Counted from the first letter of the stretch, positions 50,761 to 60,189 are shown. The stretch is DNA of 64,000 nucleotides from Candidatus Aminicenantota bacterium (GCA_016927475.1 JAFGMO010000013.1:35150-99149), one strand, 5' to 3'. The notes: generated by a model not told the origin, from the sequence alone. A program made the numbers and translations.

Positions 50761-52461
50761 TCAGTTTGAAGAGACGTTTTCCGCAGATTGATAAACTGAG
50801 ATTTTTTCAAGCTCCACAGGAATGTTCACGGAGTTGATTTCCAGGATATTTTCTCCTTGTATGGTATCCAGAACTAGAGTTACTTTCCCATCCTCAATAT
50901 AGTCTTCCCAAGCGACCATTCCGTTGAAGCATATGGAGACCAGGGGTGTCTCATTCAGGTCTTCCGATTTGAATTCAATATGGAAAACTTTCTTTTCCCC
51001 TTCAAAAAGCATTTTCTGAACAAAGTTACGTCTTTTTTTGATAATACGTTTCTTATAATCCATTTCACCCGGAAAAACCAATTTTTCAATCTGGGCATTG
51101 ACCTCTTGTAGTTTATCGCTCATGTTGAGAAATTTGTAGTTATCACGCAAATTGAGAAGCGTTTTGAGATTATTCTTGTCGGCCTCAAAGGCCACCTCTA
51201 GAAACCTGGCCGCTTCAAATATATAATCAACCTTTTGATAGGATTCACCTAGCAAAAGGAGAATTTCGACATATTCCTCTTTTTTCTGATCGGAAACAAC
51301 AACAAGACTTTTTCCCATCAGGTTTCCTAATGATACAATATCCCGGTAGCGGTTGTTCTTAAAATACAGATGGATCTGAAAAGCCAACCGGTCGAGATCC
51401 TTAAAGTCAGGATCCAGCTTTTCCGGAATGAAACGGCGGCTTTCCAAATAAGATATGAGCTCGCTGATCTCATGTTGTTGATTTGTAAGATCAAGATATG
51501 ACATCACATGAGGCGAGACAGATTCCAGTCCTTTCCCCTGCTCGATAAGACACTTTGCCAGGTTTAAGTGGAGGGAACGTTTGAGATTTTTGTACTTTAT
51601 CCGGTCGATAACTTCTTCATCCTGAAATATGTCATAAAATCTAATCCGTTTGATAATGTTTAATGCCGAAAGAAAATGGGCAACCGCTTCATCAATCTGA
51701 TAATATTGATATTCCCGAACCCCCATATCGTGAAGGGACTGGACTTCATCAAAATCCAAGTTCTCAGCCCCGACCAGAAGTTCATGCCGAAAAGGGACGG
51801 GATGCGACCGTTCTCCTAAAAACCGGGCCGCCTCCCTGTAAACGTTCGCATTAACCGGAAGAACCGACCGGAGGATTTCTTCATCACGGACAGTCAGGTC
51901 CCAAATCTGAAGAACGGTATTCAGTTTCCCTCTCCATCCTTCTTTTAGAACATCCCTGAGAGTGTTCACGGCAAACCGTTTTTCATTATCGTCCAGACTT
52001 TTCCACCTGTACAAAAAAACCTGAATGACATCATAATGAATTTGAGAATGATGTCCTGTCAGACGAGCGGCTTTCTTATACTCAGTAAAACTTCTCGGCC
52101 AGCGGGATTCCTTAAAATACTCCATATGGGCAAGTGTTCGGGCGAACAAAAAGTGAACAAAAGGAGATGCCGGATTCATAGCGATGGAACGGTTGTAACT
52201 TTCTGCGGATTTTTGAAAAAAGCTTAGGGACCTGTTCCTGTCTTCCAGGTTGAGCATTCCCAGGTCAAAATATGCATTTCCCAGTTCGAAATAAACCGAT
52301 TCATTACTGAATATTCCCCCGCTTGCTTTCTCCAGGATACGTGCTTTATCAGCAAGATTAGTCATTTTTTTTGCGCGGTTATAAAGCCACTGATTGCGGT
52401 AAATACAAATATCAGCCACCGCTGCAAAAAATATCAAGACAAAAACAATCCCCTTTTTCAT
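50761..52461 (-). CDS. Membrane-anchored TPR-rich protein of the exopolysaccharide region
   Basis: A 566-residue protein with a short N-terminal membrane anchor (about 4-20: GIVFVLIFFAAVADICIY). At least six TPR-like helical pairs follow, for example SVYFELGNAYFDLGML (about 54-69), SPFVHFLFARTLAHMEYF and YVEILLLLGESYQKVDYIFEAARFLEVAF (core LLLLGESYQKVDY). The C-terminal 90 residues are beta-rich. TPR proteins of this kind often scaffold polysaccharide polymerisation or export. It is the last gene of the reverse-strand run asparagine-synthase-like / wecB / polysaccharide export / TPR, and the export gene starts 51 bp upstream. Confidence 0.75.
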   Translation of the reverse strand: MKKGIVFVLIFFAAVADICIYRNQWLYNRAKKMTNLADKARILEKASGGIFSNESVYFELGNAYFDLGMLNLEDRNRSLSFFQKSAESYNRSIAMNPASPFVHFLFARTLAHMEYFKESRWPRSFTEYKKAARLTGHHSQIHYDVIQVFLYRWKSLDDNEKRFAVNTLRDVLKEGWRGKLNTVLQIWDLTVRDEEILRSVLPVNANVYREAARFLGERSHPVPFRHELLVGAENLDFDEVQSLHDMGVREYQYYQIDEAVAHFLSALNIIKRIRFYDIFQDEEVIDRIKYKNLKRSLHLNLAKCLIEQGKGLESVSPHVMSYLDLTNQQHEISELISYLESRRFIPEKLDPDFKDLDRLAFQIHLYFKNNRYRDIVSLGNLMGKSLVVVSDQKKEEYVEILLLLGESYQKVDYIFEAARFLEVAFEADKNNLKTLLNLRDNYKFLNMSDKLQEVNAQIEKLVFPGEMDYKKRIIKKRRNFVQKMLFEGEKKVFHIEFKSEDLNETPLVSICFNGMVAWEDYIEDGKVTLVLDTIQGENILEINSVNIPVELEKISVYQSAENVSSN

Positions 52462-52512
52462 GCTGCTTCCTCTTCCGCCTGATGGATAAAATTGATCATG
52501 TCTTACCTAAAT

Positions 52513-53373
52513 TCAAAAAATACTCTCAGGAACATAAACGATATCATTTTCTTGAAGCTTAATATCAGGTTTTTTTCCTCTAATTATATCCTTGACGTTC
52601 ACTTTGATTTCGTGTTCTTGACCGTCTTCCTCTTTCCTTTTGACAAGCACTCCGGATTTGCTTGCCCTTTCGGAAAAACCTCCCGCTTGAGCGATAGCTT
52701 GAAGCAGGGTGGGTATGTTCGATTTTTTCACACTTAAAGCTCCCGGGTTTCCGACTCTGCCGAAAACATAAATCGTTACCATTTTATCAACGGGAATATT
52801 GATGATATCCCCGGGCTCTAAAGGTATATTCAGGCGAGCATCTCCCTTCAGAATCAGATCCTCAATGGATATTTTCAGCGATTGGCTTTCCCCGTCAGGA
52901 CGCTGTCTTATGATGATAATTTCTCTTCCTTCATCACCGGTCATCCCACCTGCTTGGGAAATAATCTGGAGTAATGTCTGACGTCCTAAAAGCTGATAGG
53001 TTCCCGGGTTTTTAATGGCCCCCAGAATAGAAACCCGCTTACTCTGGTATTCCTTTATGAAAACCGTTACCTGAGGATTATGGAGATATTGTTTTTCCAG
53101 CAATCCGCTTAATTTCCTCTCTAATTCCGAAATGGTCAAACCTTCAACTTCAACTTCTCCAAGAAGAGGCAGGGATATCTTGCCGTCCTCAGAAACCCGG
53201 ACCGACTTGTTCAATTCCTCCAAGCCGAAAACGCTTATTTCCAGAAGATCCTTCGGTCCGATCCTGTACTCCGAGGTAAACCGTTCCTGTGACTCCCGGA
53301 CAGTCTGAAAGGGAAAGCACGCCAGGACAACAGCGGTTACCAGGTAAAAAACACCCAGATTAAATTTTTTCAT
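52513..53373 (-). CDS. Wza-like polysaccharide export protein
   Basis: A 286-residue polysaccharide-export protein. The N terminus has a hydrophobic segment ending VVLACF, a possible lipobox (Cys 19), then the Poly_export domain with YRIGPKDLLEISVFG (about 36-50) and SEDGKISLPLLGEVEVEGLT (core GKISLPLLGEVEVEG). Two SLBB domains follow (about 115-180 and 195-275), marked by VSILGAIKNPGTYQL and IYVFGRVGNPGALSV with a QAGG turn in each. It forms the outer-membrane exit channel for exopolysaccharide. No polymerase or flippase is in this window. Confidence 0.92.
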   Translation of the reverse strand: MKKFNLGVFYLVTAVVLACFPFQTVRESQERFTSEYRIGPKDLLEISVFGLEELNKSVRVSEDGKISLPLLGEVEVEGLTISELERKLSGLLEKQYLHNPQVTVFIKEYQSKRVSILGAIKNPGTYQLLGRQTLLQIISQAGGMTGDEGREIIIIRQRPDGESQSLKISIEDLILKGDARLNIPLEPGDIINIPVDKMVTIYVFGRVGNPGALSVKKSNIPTLLQAIAQAGGFSERASKSGVLVKRKEEDGQEHEIKVNVKDIIRGKKPDIKLQENDIVYVPESIF

Positions 53374-53418
53374 TTTACTGTTTATTGTACCCTATCTGGC
53401 GGAAATATCAATTCCCCC

Positions 53419-54534
53419 TTAGGAAAATATTCTCCCTAAGATATCGACGATCCGGGGAGCTGCTTTACCATCCCATAGAGGAGGTATTTTTCCCCTTGTT
53501 TTTCCCTTCTTTCGGAAATCCTCGAATGCCCTGTAGATTTTCTTCCGCTCAGTACCGACGATACGGTTGGTTCCCAATTCAACCGTAACGGGGCGTTCCG
53601 TGTTTTCACGTACCGTAAAACAAGGAACTTTCAGAACCGTGGTTTCCTCTTGAAGCCCGCCGCTATCCGTTAAAACCAAGCTTGAATCCTTCCAAAGGGA
53701 AAGAAATTCCAGATAAGGCAAAGGATCCATGATTGTGATATTTCCATCGGTAAAAAGGTTGTTCAATCCAAAAGACTCCAGATATTTACGGGTGCGGGGA
53801 TGAACAGGAAAAACGATGGGAAAATCATGTGAAATGTCCACAAAAGCTTCCAAAATACCACGAAGGACGCCGGTATTTTCCACATTGGAAGGACGGTGAA
53901 GAGTGGCCACCGCATAATTCCCTTCAAAAAACCTGGGATGTGTCTTTTTTTTCAATTTTGGAAGCTGGGTCAACAATGTATCAACCATCACGTTTCCCGT
54001 AAAAAATATCTGTGTTTCGCTTTTGCCTTCCTTTTTAAGGTTTTGAACGCCGCTCTTTTCCGTGACGAATAAAAAGTCCGAGATGGAATCCGTAACGATT
54101 CGGTTGATTTCTTCAGGCATCCTCAAATCCCGGCTTCTCAGTCCTGCCTCAATATGGGCAACGGGAATTCCACATTTTTTTGCCACAATCGAACAGGCAA
54201 GGGTTGAATTCACATCTCCAACGACAACAACAACATCCGGTTTTTCCTCTTGACATGTTTTTTCGAACTCAACCATGATTACACCCGTTTGTTCGGCATG
54301 TGTTCCCGATCCGGCATTCAAGAAAAAATCAGGTTTTGGGATGTCCAGTTCCTCAAAAAATGCCTTAGACAATTCATAATCATAATGCTGACCGGTATGG
54401 ACAATCCTGAAAATATGGCTGCCCTTCTTTTTTTTACCTTTCGCCGATATTCCCCACAAGTCGCGAAGAGCCCAGGCGATAGGAGCAATTTTGACAAAAT
54501 TGGGCCTCGTACCGCCGACCAACAGGAGTTTCAT
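53419..54534 (-). CDS. wecB: UDP-N-acetylglucosamine 2-epimerase (non-hydrolysing)
   Basis: A 371-residue enzyme converting UDP-GlcNAc to UDP-ManNAc for surface polysaccharide. The N terminus LLVGGTRPNFVKIAPI is diagnostic, with GDVNSTLACSIVAKKCG (core GDVNSTLACS), HIEAGLRSRDLRMPEEINR (core HIEAGLRS, PEEINR) and TDSGGLQEET near the C terminus. The Glu and His residues that handle the UDP sugar are in these blocks. The gene is 45 bp before the polysaccharide export gene and 21 bp after the asparagine-synthase-like gene, one reverse-strand transcript. Confidence 0.95.
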   Translation of the reverse strand: MKLLLVGGTRPNFVKIAPIAWALRDLWGISAKGKKKKGSHIFRIVHTGQHYDYELSKAFFEELDIPKPDFFLNAGSGTHAEQTGVIMVEFEKTCQEEKPDVVVVVGDVNSTLACSIVAKKCGIPVAHIEAGLRSRDLRMPEEINRIVTDSISDFLFVTEKSGVQNLKKEGKSETQIFFTGNVMVDTLLTQLPKLKKKTHPRFFEGNYAVATLHRPSNVENTGVLRGILEAFVDISHDFPIVFPVHPRTRKYLESFGLNNLFTDGNITIMDPLPYLEFLSLWKDSSLVLTDSGGLQEETTVLKVPCFTVRENTERPVTVELGTNRIVGTERKKIYRAFEDFRKKGKTRGKIPPLWDGKAAPRIVDILGRIFS

Positions 54535-54555
54535 ATTACATCTCCTTCAACGTGT

Positions 54556-56394
54556 TCAGGATAACCTTTTTAGCATCCGGCTCAAACTAAGACGAAGTGA
54601 AAAATGTCTAAAAAATGAAGATAAATCGATCCTTCGGAAAACATCCGTTTCCAGGGGTAAAAAAAGATCCGTCTCGAAAGAAAAAATATTCTCGTTTTTC
54701 TGGTATACCTGAAGACACCCTTTTTCAGCAAAAAAATCATCGGGTTTTAGCCACCGCTTCTTGATCGCAGAAAGGACGGCGCTGGAAAGAGAAGAAGCCG
54801 AAAAATTTTTCACCTCAAGGTTCCTAGGAGCATACCCCCAGCTGGTCCGTATATCGATCAAACGGGGATCATTTTCCCTAAGAATCGGCAGAAAAATATT
54901 CTGTTCGCGTTTCAACGTTTTCGCATCTGCATGAAAAACCTGATCTTTCAAAAAGGGAAAAGGACTCATCAGTAAAAACTCAACAAATTCATCATCCACA
55001 AAGGGAGAAACAATATGCCCGAAGAATCGAACCATATTGATTTCTCCACCTAACCACTTTCGGAATCCTTCGCGAAGGAGAAAGGAATAGATCCGTTTAT
55101 AGGGCCTTTCCCATCTGTCAAATTCCTGAAAAACGTTCAGAACTTCTTCGATGAATTCTTCTTCATGTTTCTCTAGCCTTTCATTTTTGAAAAGCTTATT
55201 AACCATTTCCTGTCTGTATTTCTCTCTTAGAACCCTGTTTCTTTTTTCCGGTTCAAGCAATAAGGAAATCATAAGATTATTGAAGATTGTTCCCAAAATT
55301 TCCGACGGACAAAGCAGCTCGCTTCCGAACAGCCCCGTTACAAAAAAGGGACTATGGTCAGTTAAAAAAGAATATCCGTACGCTTGGTGCGCATTTTGGA
55401 TCGTGGACACACCATCAGAAAAATAAACCGCCTGTCGGGCATAGATGTCGTAAAAATCAATAAATTTTTCATCCAAAACAAGCGAACGATATTTTAAGCC
55501 CAGGTGATTGGCGATTTTTTCCGGGATATGAAGATCCGGACTATTTTTTTTGCCCCAAGAATAATAAAGGATGTCCTTGTTAAGTTGTAGCAAGATCGAA
55601 AGCACGGAACGGCTGGCAAATCCTCCTGTCAGAGAAGCACAAAATTTCCTCAGGTCCATAACGCTTAGTTTGACGGCTTCGTTGAAGCGGGAAGGAATTT
55701 CCTCCAATGTTTCATTCCAATTCCATCTAGGTTCTTCTTTAAGAGTTTTGTCCGGATCGTCATATCTCTTGAAATAATGCCCTGCCAGATCAGTTACAAA
55801 AAACGCTCCCGGAGGAAATTTTGAAATACTCTTGAAAAATGTTCTTTCCTTAAAAGAAAAATTCAGCAGAGATGACTGCAAAACGGCGATCTCATCGATC
55901 TCCGGTAAAAAATCCAACGCCTCAAGGATATAATTCAAAGAAGTGGAAAACAGGAAGGGCTTTTTCTCCATATAAGCATACAGATTCAACAATCCAAACC
56001 GGTTGTTGAAAACATAATATCTCGTGGAATCCTCATCAAAAATGCATAGGATAAAAATTCCCTTCACATATTTGACCATATCCGGACCGTATTTTAGATA
56101 CAAGTCATAAACGGACGATGCCTGAAGAACCTTTACCGGAATTTGTGTTTCTTCTCTATATTTGTTATTTGAGAACATTCTGCCCGCAAGAAAAACATGG
56201 ACACCGTCTTTTTCGAAATAGTTCCTCTCAATCGGTTCTTCATGATTCAGAAATTTGATCCTGAAATTGAATCCTGAAATTTCCCAGTCTCCAAAGGTAC
56301 AATCCTTGTACAGATCCCGATTTGCCCCCCATGGAATATGAATGTCTTTGGATAACTCGTTTTTTCCCAACCAAAGAATAAAGTCAAACATCAA
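54556..56394 (-). CDS. Asparagine synthase-like protein with degenerate active sites
   Basis: A 612-residue protein with two asparagine-synthetase-B-like domains. The N-terminal glutaminase-like domain (1-200) begins MMFDFILW and lacks the Cys-2 nucleophile needed to release ammonia from glutamine. In the ATP-pyrophosphatase domain the SGGxDS loop is TGGFASR (T256-R262), with Ala260 in place of the usual Asp. The family commonly occurs in exopolysaccharide loci and is thought to transfer amido groups to polysaccharide or lipid precursors, though functions are mostly undetermined. Both losses suggest a non-classical or dead enzyme. It is the first of the export operon. Confidence 0.85.
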   Translation of the reverse strand: MMFDFILWLGKNELSKDIHIPWGANRDLYKDCTFGDWEISGFNFRIKFLNHEEPIERNYFEKDGVHVFLAGRMFSNNKYREETQIPVKVLQASSVYDLYLKYGPDMVKYVKGIFILCIFDEDSTRYYVFNNRFGLLNLYAYMEKKPFLFSTSLNYILEALDFLPEIDEIAVLQSSLLNFSFKERTFFKSISKFPPGAFFVTDLAGHYFKRYDDPDKTLKEEPRWNWNETLEEIPSRFNEAVKLSVMDLRKFCASLTGGFASRSVLSILLQLNKDILYYSWGKKNSPDLHIPEKIANHLGLKYRSLVLDEKFIDFYDIYARQAVYFSDGVSTIQNAHQAYGYSFLTDHSPFFVTGLFGSELLCPSEILGTIFNNLMISLLLEPEKRNRVLREKYRQEMVNKLFKNERLEKHEEEFIEEVLNVFQEFDRWERPYKRIYSFLLREGFRKWLGGEINMVRFFGHIVSPFVDDEFVEFLLMSPFPFLKDQVFHADAKTLKREQNIFLPILRENDPRLIDIRTSWGYAPRNLEVKNFSASSLSSAVLSAIKKRWLKPDDFFAEKGCLQVYQKNENIFSFETDLFLPLETDVFRRIDLSSFFRHFSLRLSLSRMLKRLS

Positions 56395-56435
56395 GTACCC
56401 TTAGTTTTTTGAGCTCCGCCATCTTTACCATCCAT

Positions 56436-56465
56436 AACCGGCCGAATTGATGAATAATGCAGGTT
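56436..56465. repeat. Dispersed repeat, copy h
   Basis: AACCGGCCGAATT, GATG, AATAATGCAGGTT: imperfect inverted repeat, nearly full length. It sits between the divergent export operon and TPR gene. Confidence 0.6.
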
Positions 56466-56513
56466 ACACAAGACATCACTTATGCCGAGAATGTCATTGT
56501 ACTTGATTTTGTT

Positions 56514-56541
56514 TTGACAAACCAGAATTAAAACATAATAA
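56514..56541 (+). promoter_or_regulatory. Promoter of the TPR gene at 56598
   Basis: TTGACA (56514-56519), a 16-nt spacer, and TAATAA (56536-56541). An in-frame ATG at 56541 overlaps this -10, so it cannot be the translation start. Confidence 0.55.
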
Positions 56542-56597
56542 TGATGGTTGTTACCCTGAAAGACTCATACATCGTAACAAAGAGAAAGTTTCTGTTA

Positions 56598-57500
56598 ATG
56601 CCTAAAAAAATGATCCATAAAACAGCTTTTTTTGCCATCTGGATTCTTGTTGGTTCAACATGCCTGCTCAGCCAGGAAATAGATCCTTTTTATGCAAAAT
56701 TACTAAACCAGGGAGAAAAATATTTTCAAGAAAAAAATTACGCCGAAGCCCTGACAACATTCGAAATCGCTGCATTTGGTTTGAACAAGGATCCCTCGCT
56801 CCTTGGGAAAATTTATGCCTACATGAGCCTCTGTGCCTATTATGAAGCCGACAGGGAAAAAAGCCGGCATTTCCTCAATGAGGCTGTAAAGCTTTTAAAG
56901 ATCGATGGTATTGAAAGGTTGAATATTCTTCAGGAAGCTAAACCTATCCTCTCCGAACTACTGGTAACATACAACTTTAAAGAATCCGATGCCCCCTATT
57001 TCAACCTTTCCGAAAAGGACAAAAAAAACTTATATAAAAAACATAAAAAAGAAATGGAAAAAAAGATCAAGAAAGATCCGGAAAATCCAAGCCTGTATTA
57101 TGAGCTTTATGATCTTCACCGTAAAAACGGCAAAACAAACGATGCCGTAAAAACGCTCAAAAAACTCATCAAAGAGAACCCATCCGCCTTAAAAGCTTTT
57201 CATCTTTTGGGAAAGCTACATTTTTTCCAAAATTCCTATTCCGAATCCCTGGATTATTTCCAAAAGATTATTGAAAGGCAGGCCGGTACTTTTGTTGATG
57301 ATGAATTACTGCTTGCCGCCTTCGTCTATACGGTAATCTGTCACTACCATACAAAAAATTTTGATTCCCTTGAATCATATGTCCATTTTATCAGGTACTC
57401 GGTTCCCGAAGAAAAATTGTGGCTTTTCTTACAAAAGGAAAATCTGGAATCGGAATGGGAAAAAATCCTAAACGGGATCAGCCTTGTTGCGCCATATTAA
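56598..57500 (+). CDS. Exported TPR protein
   Basis: A 300-residue protein. A signal peptide (MPKKMIHKTA then a hydrophobic run WILVGSTCLLS, cleavage near 27) precedes TPR-like repeats: EKYFQEKNYAEALTTFEIA (about 38-55), PSLLGKIYAYMSLCAYYEA and ALKAFHLLGKLHFFQNSYSESLDYF (core HLLGKLHFFQNSYSES). ATG 56598 is preferred over ATG 56541 because the latter lies inside the promoter -10; an in-frame ATG at 56610 is also possible. It is probably periplasmic, and a scaffold for envelope assembly is plausible. The divergent exopolysaccharide operon is the likely context. Confidence 0.75.
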   Translation: MPKKMIHKTAFFAIWILVGSTCLLSQEIDPFYAKLLNQGEKYFQEKNYAEALTTFEIAAFGLNKDPSLLGKIYAYMSLCAYYEADREKSRHFLNEAVKLLKIDGIERLNILQEAKPILSELLVTYNFKESDAPYFNLSEKDKKNLYKKHKKEMEKKIKKDPENPSLYYELYDLHRKNGKTNDAVKTLKKLIKENPSALKAFHLLGKLHFFQNSYSESLDYFQKIIERQAGTFVDDELLLAAFVYTVICHYHTKNFDSLESYVHFIRYSVPEEKLWLFLQKENLESEWEKILNGISLVAPY

Positions 57501-57501
57501 T

Positions 57502-57515
57502 CCGCATTATTCATT
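57502..57515. repeat. Dispersed repeat, copy i (single arm)
   Basis: CCGCATTATTCATT begins two bases after the TPR gene stop codon. Confidence 0.45.
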
Positions 57516-57578
57516 CTTCTTGATTTCCTTTGAATCCGTCAAGCATAGGTTGTATAAAAAAAATATGGTCCTACACTT

Positions 57579-57606
57579 AACCTGTATTGTTGATGAAATG
57601 CCGGTT
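57579..57606. repeat. Dispersed repeat, copy j
   Basis: AACCTGTATT, GTTGATGA, AATGCCGGTT: arms agree at 8 of 10 positions. It lies between the TPR gene and the TIM-barrel gene, about 65 bp after copy i. Confidence 0.55.
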
Positions 57607-57741
57607 TGTTTGAGGCATACATGAGACAAAACAAAGAAGCAGGCCCGAAAAGGAAATTTTTTCAAACGATCTTTCCCATGCATGGGAACTTTTTACCCGT
57701 ACGCATCATCAGTAAGATTTTTATCTCCAGCGGAAAGGCCG

Positions 57742-58587
57742 ATGACGATCTGGGATAACCGCCTGCTTTTCGGAACGGCTGGTGTTCCTGAATCATCGGC
57801 CGAAAATTCTACCCTTGAGGGAATCAAACATGTCCATGCCCTGGGACTGGACTGTATGGAGATTGAATTCGTCCGGGGAATCCGGCTCAAGCCTGATATG
57901 GCCGTACGAATAAAAAAACAAGCCGCACATTTAAATATCTCTCTCAGCGCACATGCTCCTTATTACATCAATCTTAATTCCGATGAAACAGGAAAAAGAC
58001 TGGTCAGCCAGGAAAGGATTCTGCACTCAGCCAGGATAAGCCAAATTTGCGGAGTACGCAATCTTGTCTTTCATGCCGGATATTACGGTAAAAAATCCCC
58101 CCAATCAACCTTCGAGACCATTAAAGAAGGATTGAAGGAAGTCCTCTCTATCTTAAGAAGCGAGAGGAACACGGTCTGTCTTCGAGTGGAAACCATGGGG
58201 AAAAAAGCGCAGTTCGGAAGTCTTGAAGAGGTCCTTTTTTTATGCCGGGAGGTTGAAGGACTGCAACCCTGTATCGATTTTTCCCATATACATGCCCGTG
58301 AAGGCAAAATCAACAGTTATAGTGAATTCATCAGGATCATTAGGAAGATCAAAAAAAAGCTTGGTAACGAATCAGTAAAAAATATGCATATCCACATCTC
58401 CGGTGCGGAATACAATGAAAAGGGCGAGTTGAGACATCTAAACCTGGCCGATTCCGACTTCTGTTATGACGAATGGATATCCGCTGTCAAAGACTTTGTC
58501 ATCACAGGAAGCGTCATCAGTGAAAGCCCTGTTCAGGAACAGGATGCCCTCATGCTGAAAAAACTTTACTACGGGATGGAAGGCTGA
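57742..58587 (+). CDS. Endonuclease IV-like / sugar phosphate isomerase-type TIM-barrel protein
   Basis: A 281-residue protein of the AP endonuclease family 2 superfamily. Metal-binding blocks of Nfo-type enzymes are seen: SAHAPYYINL (about 69-78), NLVFHAGYYG (about 110-119), RVETMGKKAQFG (core VETMGK), PCIDFSHIHAR (core DFSHIHA) and HIHISGAEYN. These His, Glu and Asp positions match Nfo in outline. It could nick abasic DNA or act on a sugar; the neighbourhood does not decide. ATG 57742 (MTIWDNRLLFG) has GGAAAGG just upstream; an earlier in-frame ATG at 57682 would add 20 residues without SD. Its stop codon is part of a terminator hairpin. Confidence 0.82.
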   Translation: MTIWDNRLLFGTAGVPESSAENSTLEGIKHVHALGLDCMEIEFVRGIRLKPDMAVRIKKQAAHLNISLSAHAPYYINLNSDETGKRLVSQERILHSARISQICGVRNLVFHAGYYGKKSPQSTFETIKEGLKEVLSILRSERNTVCLRVETMGKKAQFGSLEEVLFLCREVEGLQPCIDFSHIHAREGKINSYSEFIRIIRKIKKKLGNESVKNMHIHISGAEYNEKGELRHLNLADSDFCYDEWISAVKDFVITGSVISESPVQEQDALMLKKLYYGMEG

Positions 58588-58621
58588 AAAGGCATTCAGC
58601 TTTCCATCTTTACTTTTTTTT
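58575..58621 (+). terminator. Strong intrinsic terminator
   Basis: A 14-bp stem (58575-58588 with 58595-58608, one G-T pair) has loop AAGGCA and is followed by TTTACTTTTTTTT. The stem contains the TIM-barrel gene stop codon. It is the best terminator in the window. Confidence 0.85.
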
Positions 58622-58636
58622 CACCAGGCGTATAAT
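58609..58636 (+). promoter_or_regulatory. Aldehyde dehydrogenase promoter
   Basis: TTTACT (58609-58614), a 16-nt spacer, and a perfect TATAAT (58631-58636). The -35 shares bases with the terminator T tract just upstream. The leader is about 60 nt. Confidence 0.5.
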
Positions 58637-58703
58637 TTTTAGCAGGCACCCAAATCACCCGGCTTGCTTAATTCACAGATAGAGCAAGCAAAAAGGAAAA
58701 ATC

Positions 58704-60143
58704 ATGAAGGAATACAAATTATTCATACGCGGCAAATGGGAATCTTCTCGAAAAAAGCAGGAAATAAGGTCCCCTTATGACGGTAATCCGGTTGCCCTTG
58801 TCCATTTCGCCGATAAAAACCAGGTTAAAAATGCAGTAGACGCCGCTCATGAGTCTTTTAAAGAGACGCGAAAACTTTCCAGTTATGAACGATCACAAGC
58901 TCTGGCTTTTATGGCAACTGAGATTGCAAAAAGAAAAGAAGAATTGGCCCAATCGATAACGCTTTGTTCAGGAAAAACCATCACCTCCTCTCGCATTGAG
59001 GTGGACCGTGCCGTCAATACCTTCTCCATCGCTTCCGAAGAAGCCAAACGTTTACCCGGGGAATTCCTTCCCCTCGACTTGAATCCCCAGACAAAAGAAC
59101 GCTGGGGATTGGTCCGCCGTTTCCCAATCGGGGTCATTGCCGGGATCACACCCTTTAATTTTCCTCTAAACCTTGTTGCTCATAAAGTCGCTCCCGCCTT
59201 GGCCGCCGGTAATACGGTCCTTCTTCGACCCGCTTCCCAGGTTTCGCCCACCTCTATCCTTCTCGGAGAAATTTTTGAAAAATCCGGTTACCCTTCATGC
59301 GGTTTGAATGTCATTCCCTGCGGATATGAGGCGGCCGAACATTTGCTGGACGACGACCGCATAAAAATGATCACATTTACCGGAAGCCCGGAGATTGGTT
59401 GGGATTTGAAAAAGAGAGCTCATAAAAAGAAAGTTACCCTTGAGTTGGGAGGCAACGCCGCCGTCATTATCGAACCGGATGCGGATATGGATCTGTCCTT
59501 ACCTCGTGTTGTCCTCGGTAGTTTTTCCTACTCCGGACAGATATGTATCTCCATTCAGAGAATATTCCTTCATGAGGATATCTATGACAGGTTTATGGAT
59601 GCTTTCATTGCCGCCGTTAAAAAGCTTAAAATGGGCGATCCTCTGGAAGAAAACACGGACATTGGACCTATGATTAATGAAAAAGCCGCGCTCCAGACGG
59701 AGGAATGGGTTCAAGAAGCGGTGCATCATGGTGCTCGTATCATCGTGGGGGGAAAACGAGAAGGCTCCTTCTTTGTTCCAACCATTCTGGAAAATGTCAA
59801 ACCCGAACTCCGCATTTCATGGTTGGAAGCCTTCGCCCCGGTTGTTGTTGTGACGCGCTATTCCCATTTCAAGCAGGCCCTCGATGGCGTGAATTTTTCT
59901 ATCTACGGACTTCAGGCCGGACTGTTTTCCAATGACCTCAAAAAGGCATTCCAGGCTTATGAAGAGCTGGATGTCGGAGGGGTTATTATCAACGATATTC
60001 CCACTTTTCGTATCGACCACATGCCCTACGGGGGAATAAAAGAGTCAGGTTTCGGCCGGGAAGGGCTCAAATACGCCCTAGAAGAAATGACGGAAATGAA
60101 GTTAATGGCTCTCAACCTGAAATACAAATCCACAAACTTCTGA
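58704..60143 (+). CDS. NAD(P)-dependent aldehyde dehydrogenase
   Basis: A 479-residue ALDH-superfamily protein. Catalytic Cys281 lies in SYSGQICISIQR, the general base Glu247 in TLELGGNA, and N152 of the oxyanion hole in TPFNFPLNL. The usual cofactor-binding Lys in (V/L)KP is Arg in LLRPASQVSP. PYGGIKESGFGREG is the family's C-terminal block. The closest named relatives oxidise glyceraldehyde-3-phosphate, lactaldehyde or succinate semialdehyde; the substrate is not decidable. It stands alone between terminator and promoter signals. Fumarase alpha is 108 bp downstream with its own promoter. Confidence 0.9.
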   Translation: MKEYKLFIRGKWESSRKKQEIRSPYDGNPVALVHFADKNQVKNAVDAAHESFKETRKLSSYERSQALAFMATEIAKRKEELAQSITLCSGKTITSSRIEVDRAVNTFSIASEEAKRLPGEFLPLDLNPQTKERWGLVRRFPIGVIAGITPFNFPLNLVAHKVAPALAAGNTVLLRPASQVSPTSILLGEIFEKSGYPSCGLNVIPCGYEAAEHLLDDDRIKMITFTGSPEIGWDLKKRAHKKKVTLELGGNAAVIIEPDADMDLSLPRVVLGSFSYSGQICISIQRIFLHEDIYDRFMDAFIAAVKKLKMGDPLEENTDIGPMINEKAALQTEEWVQEAVHHGARIIVGGKREGSFFVPTILENVKPELRISWLEAFAPVVVVTRYSHFKQALDGVNFSIYGLQAGLFSNDLKKAFQAYEELDVGGVIINDIPTFRIDHMPYGGIKESGFGREGLKYALEEMTEMKLMALNLKYKSTNF

Positions 60144-60189
60144 TATAACATAAAAAAACCATCAAGTTGCCCGATTTAACGACATAGGC

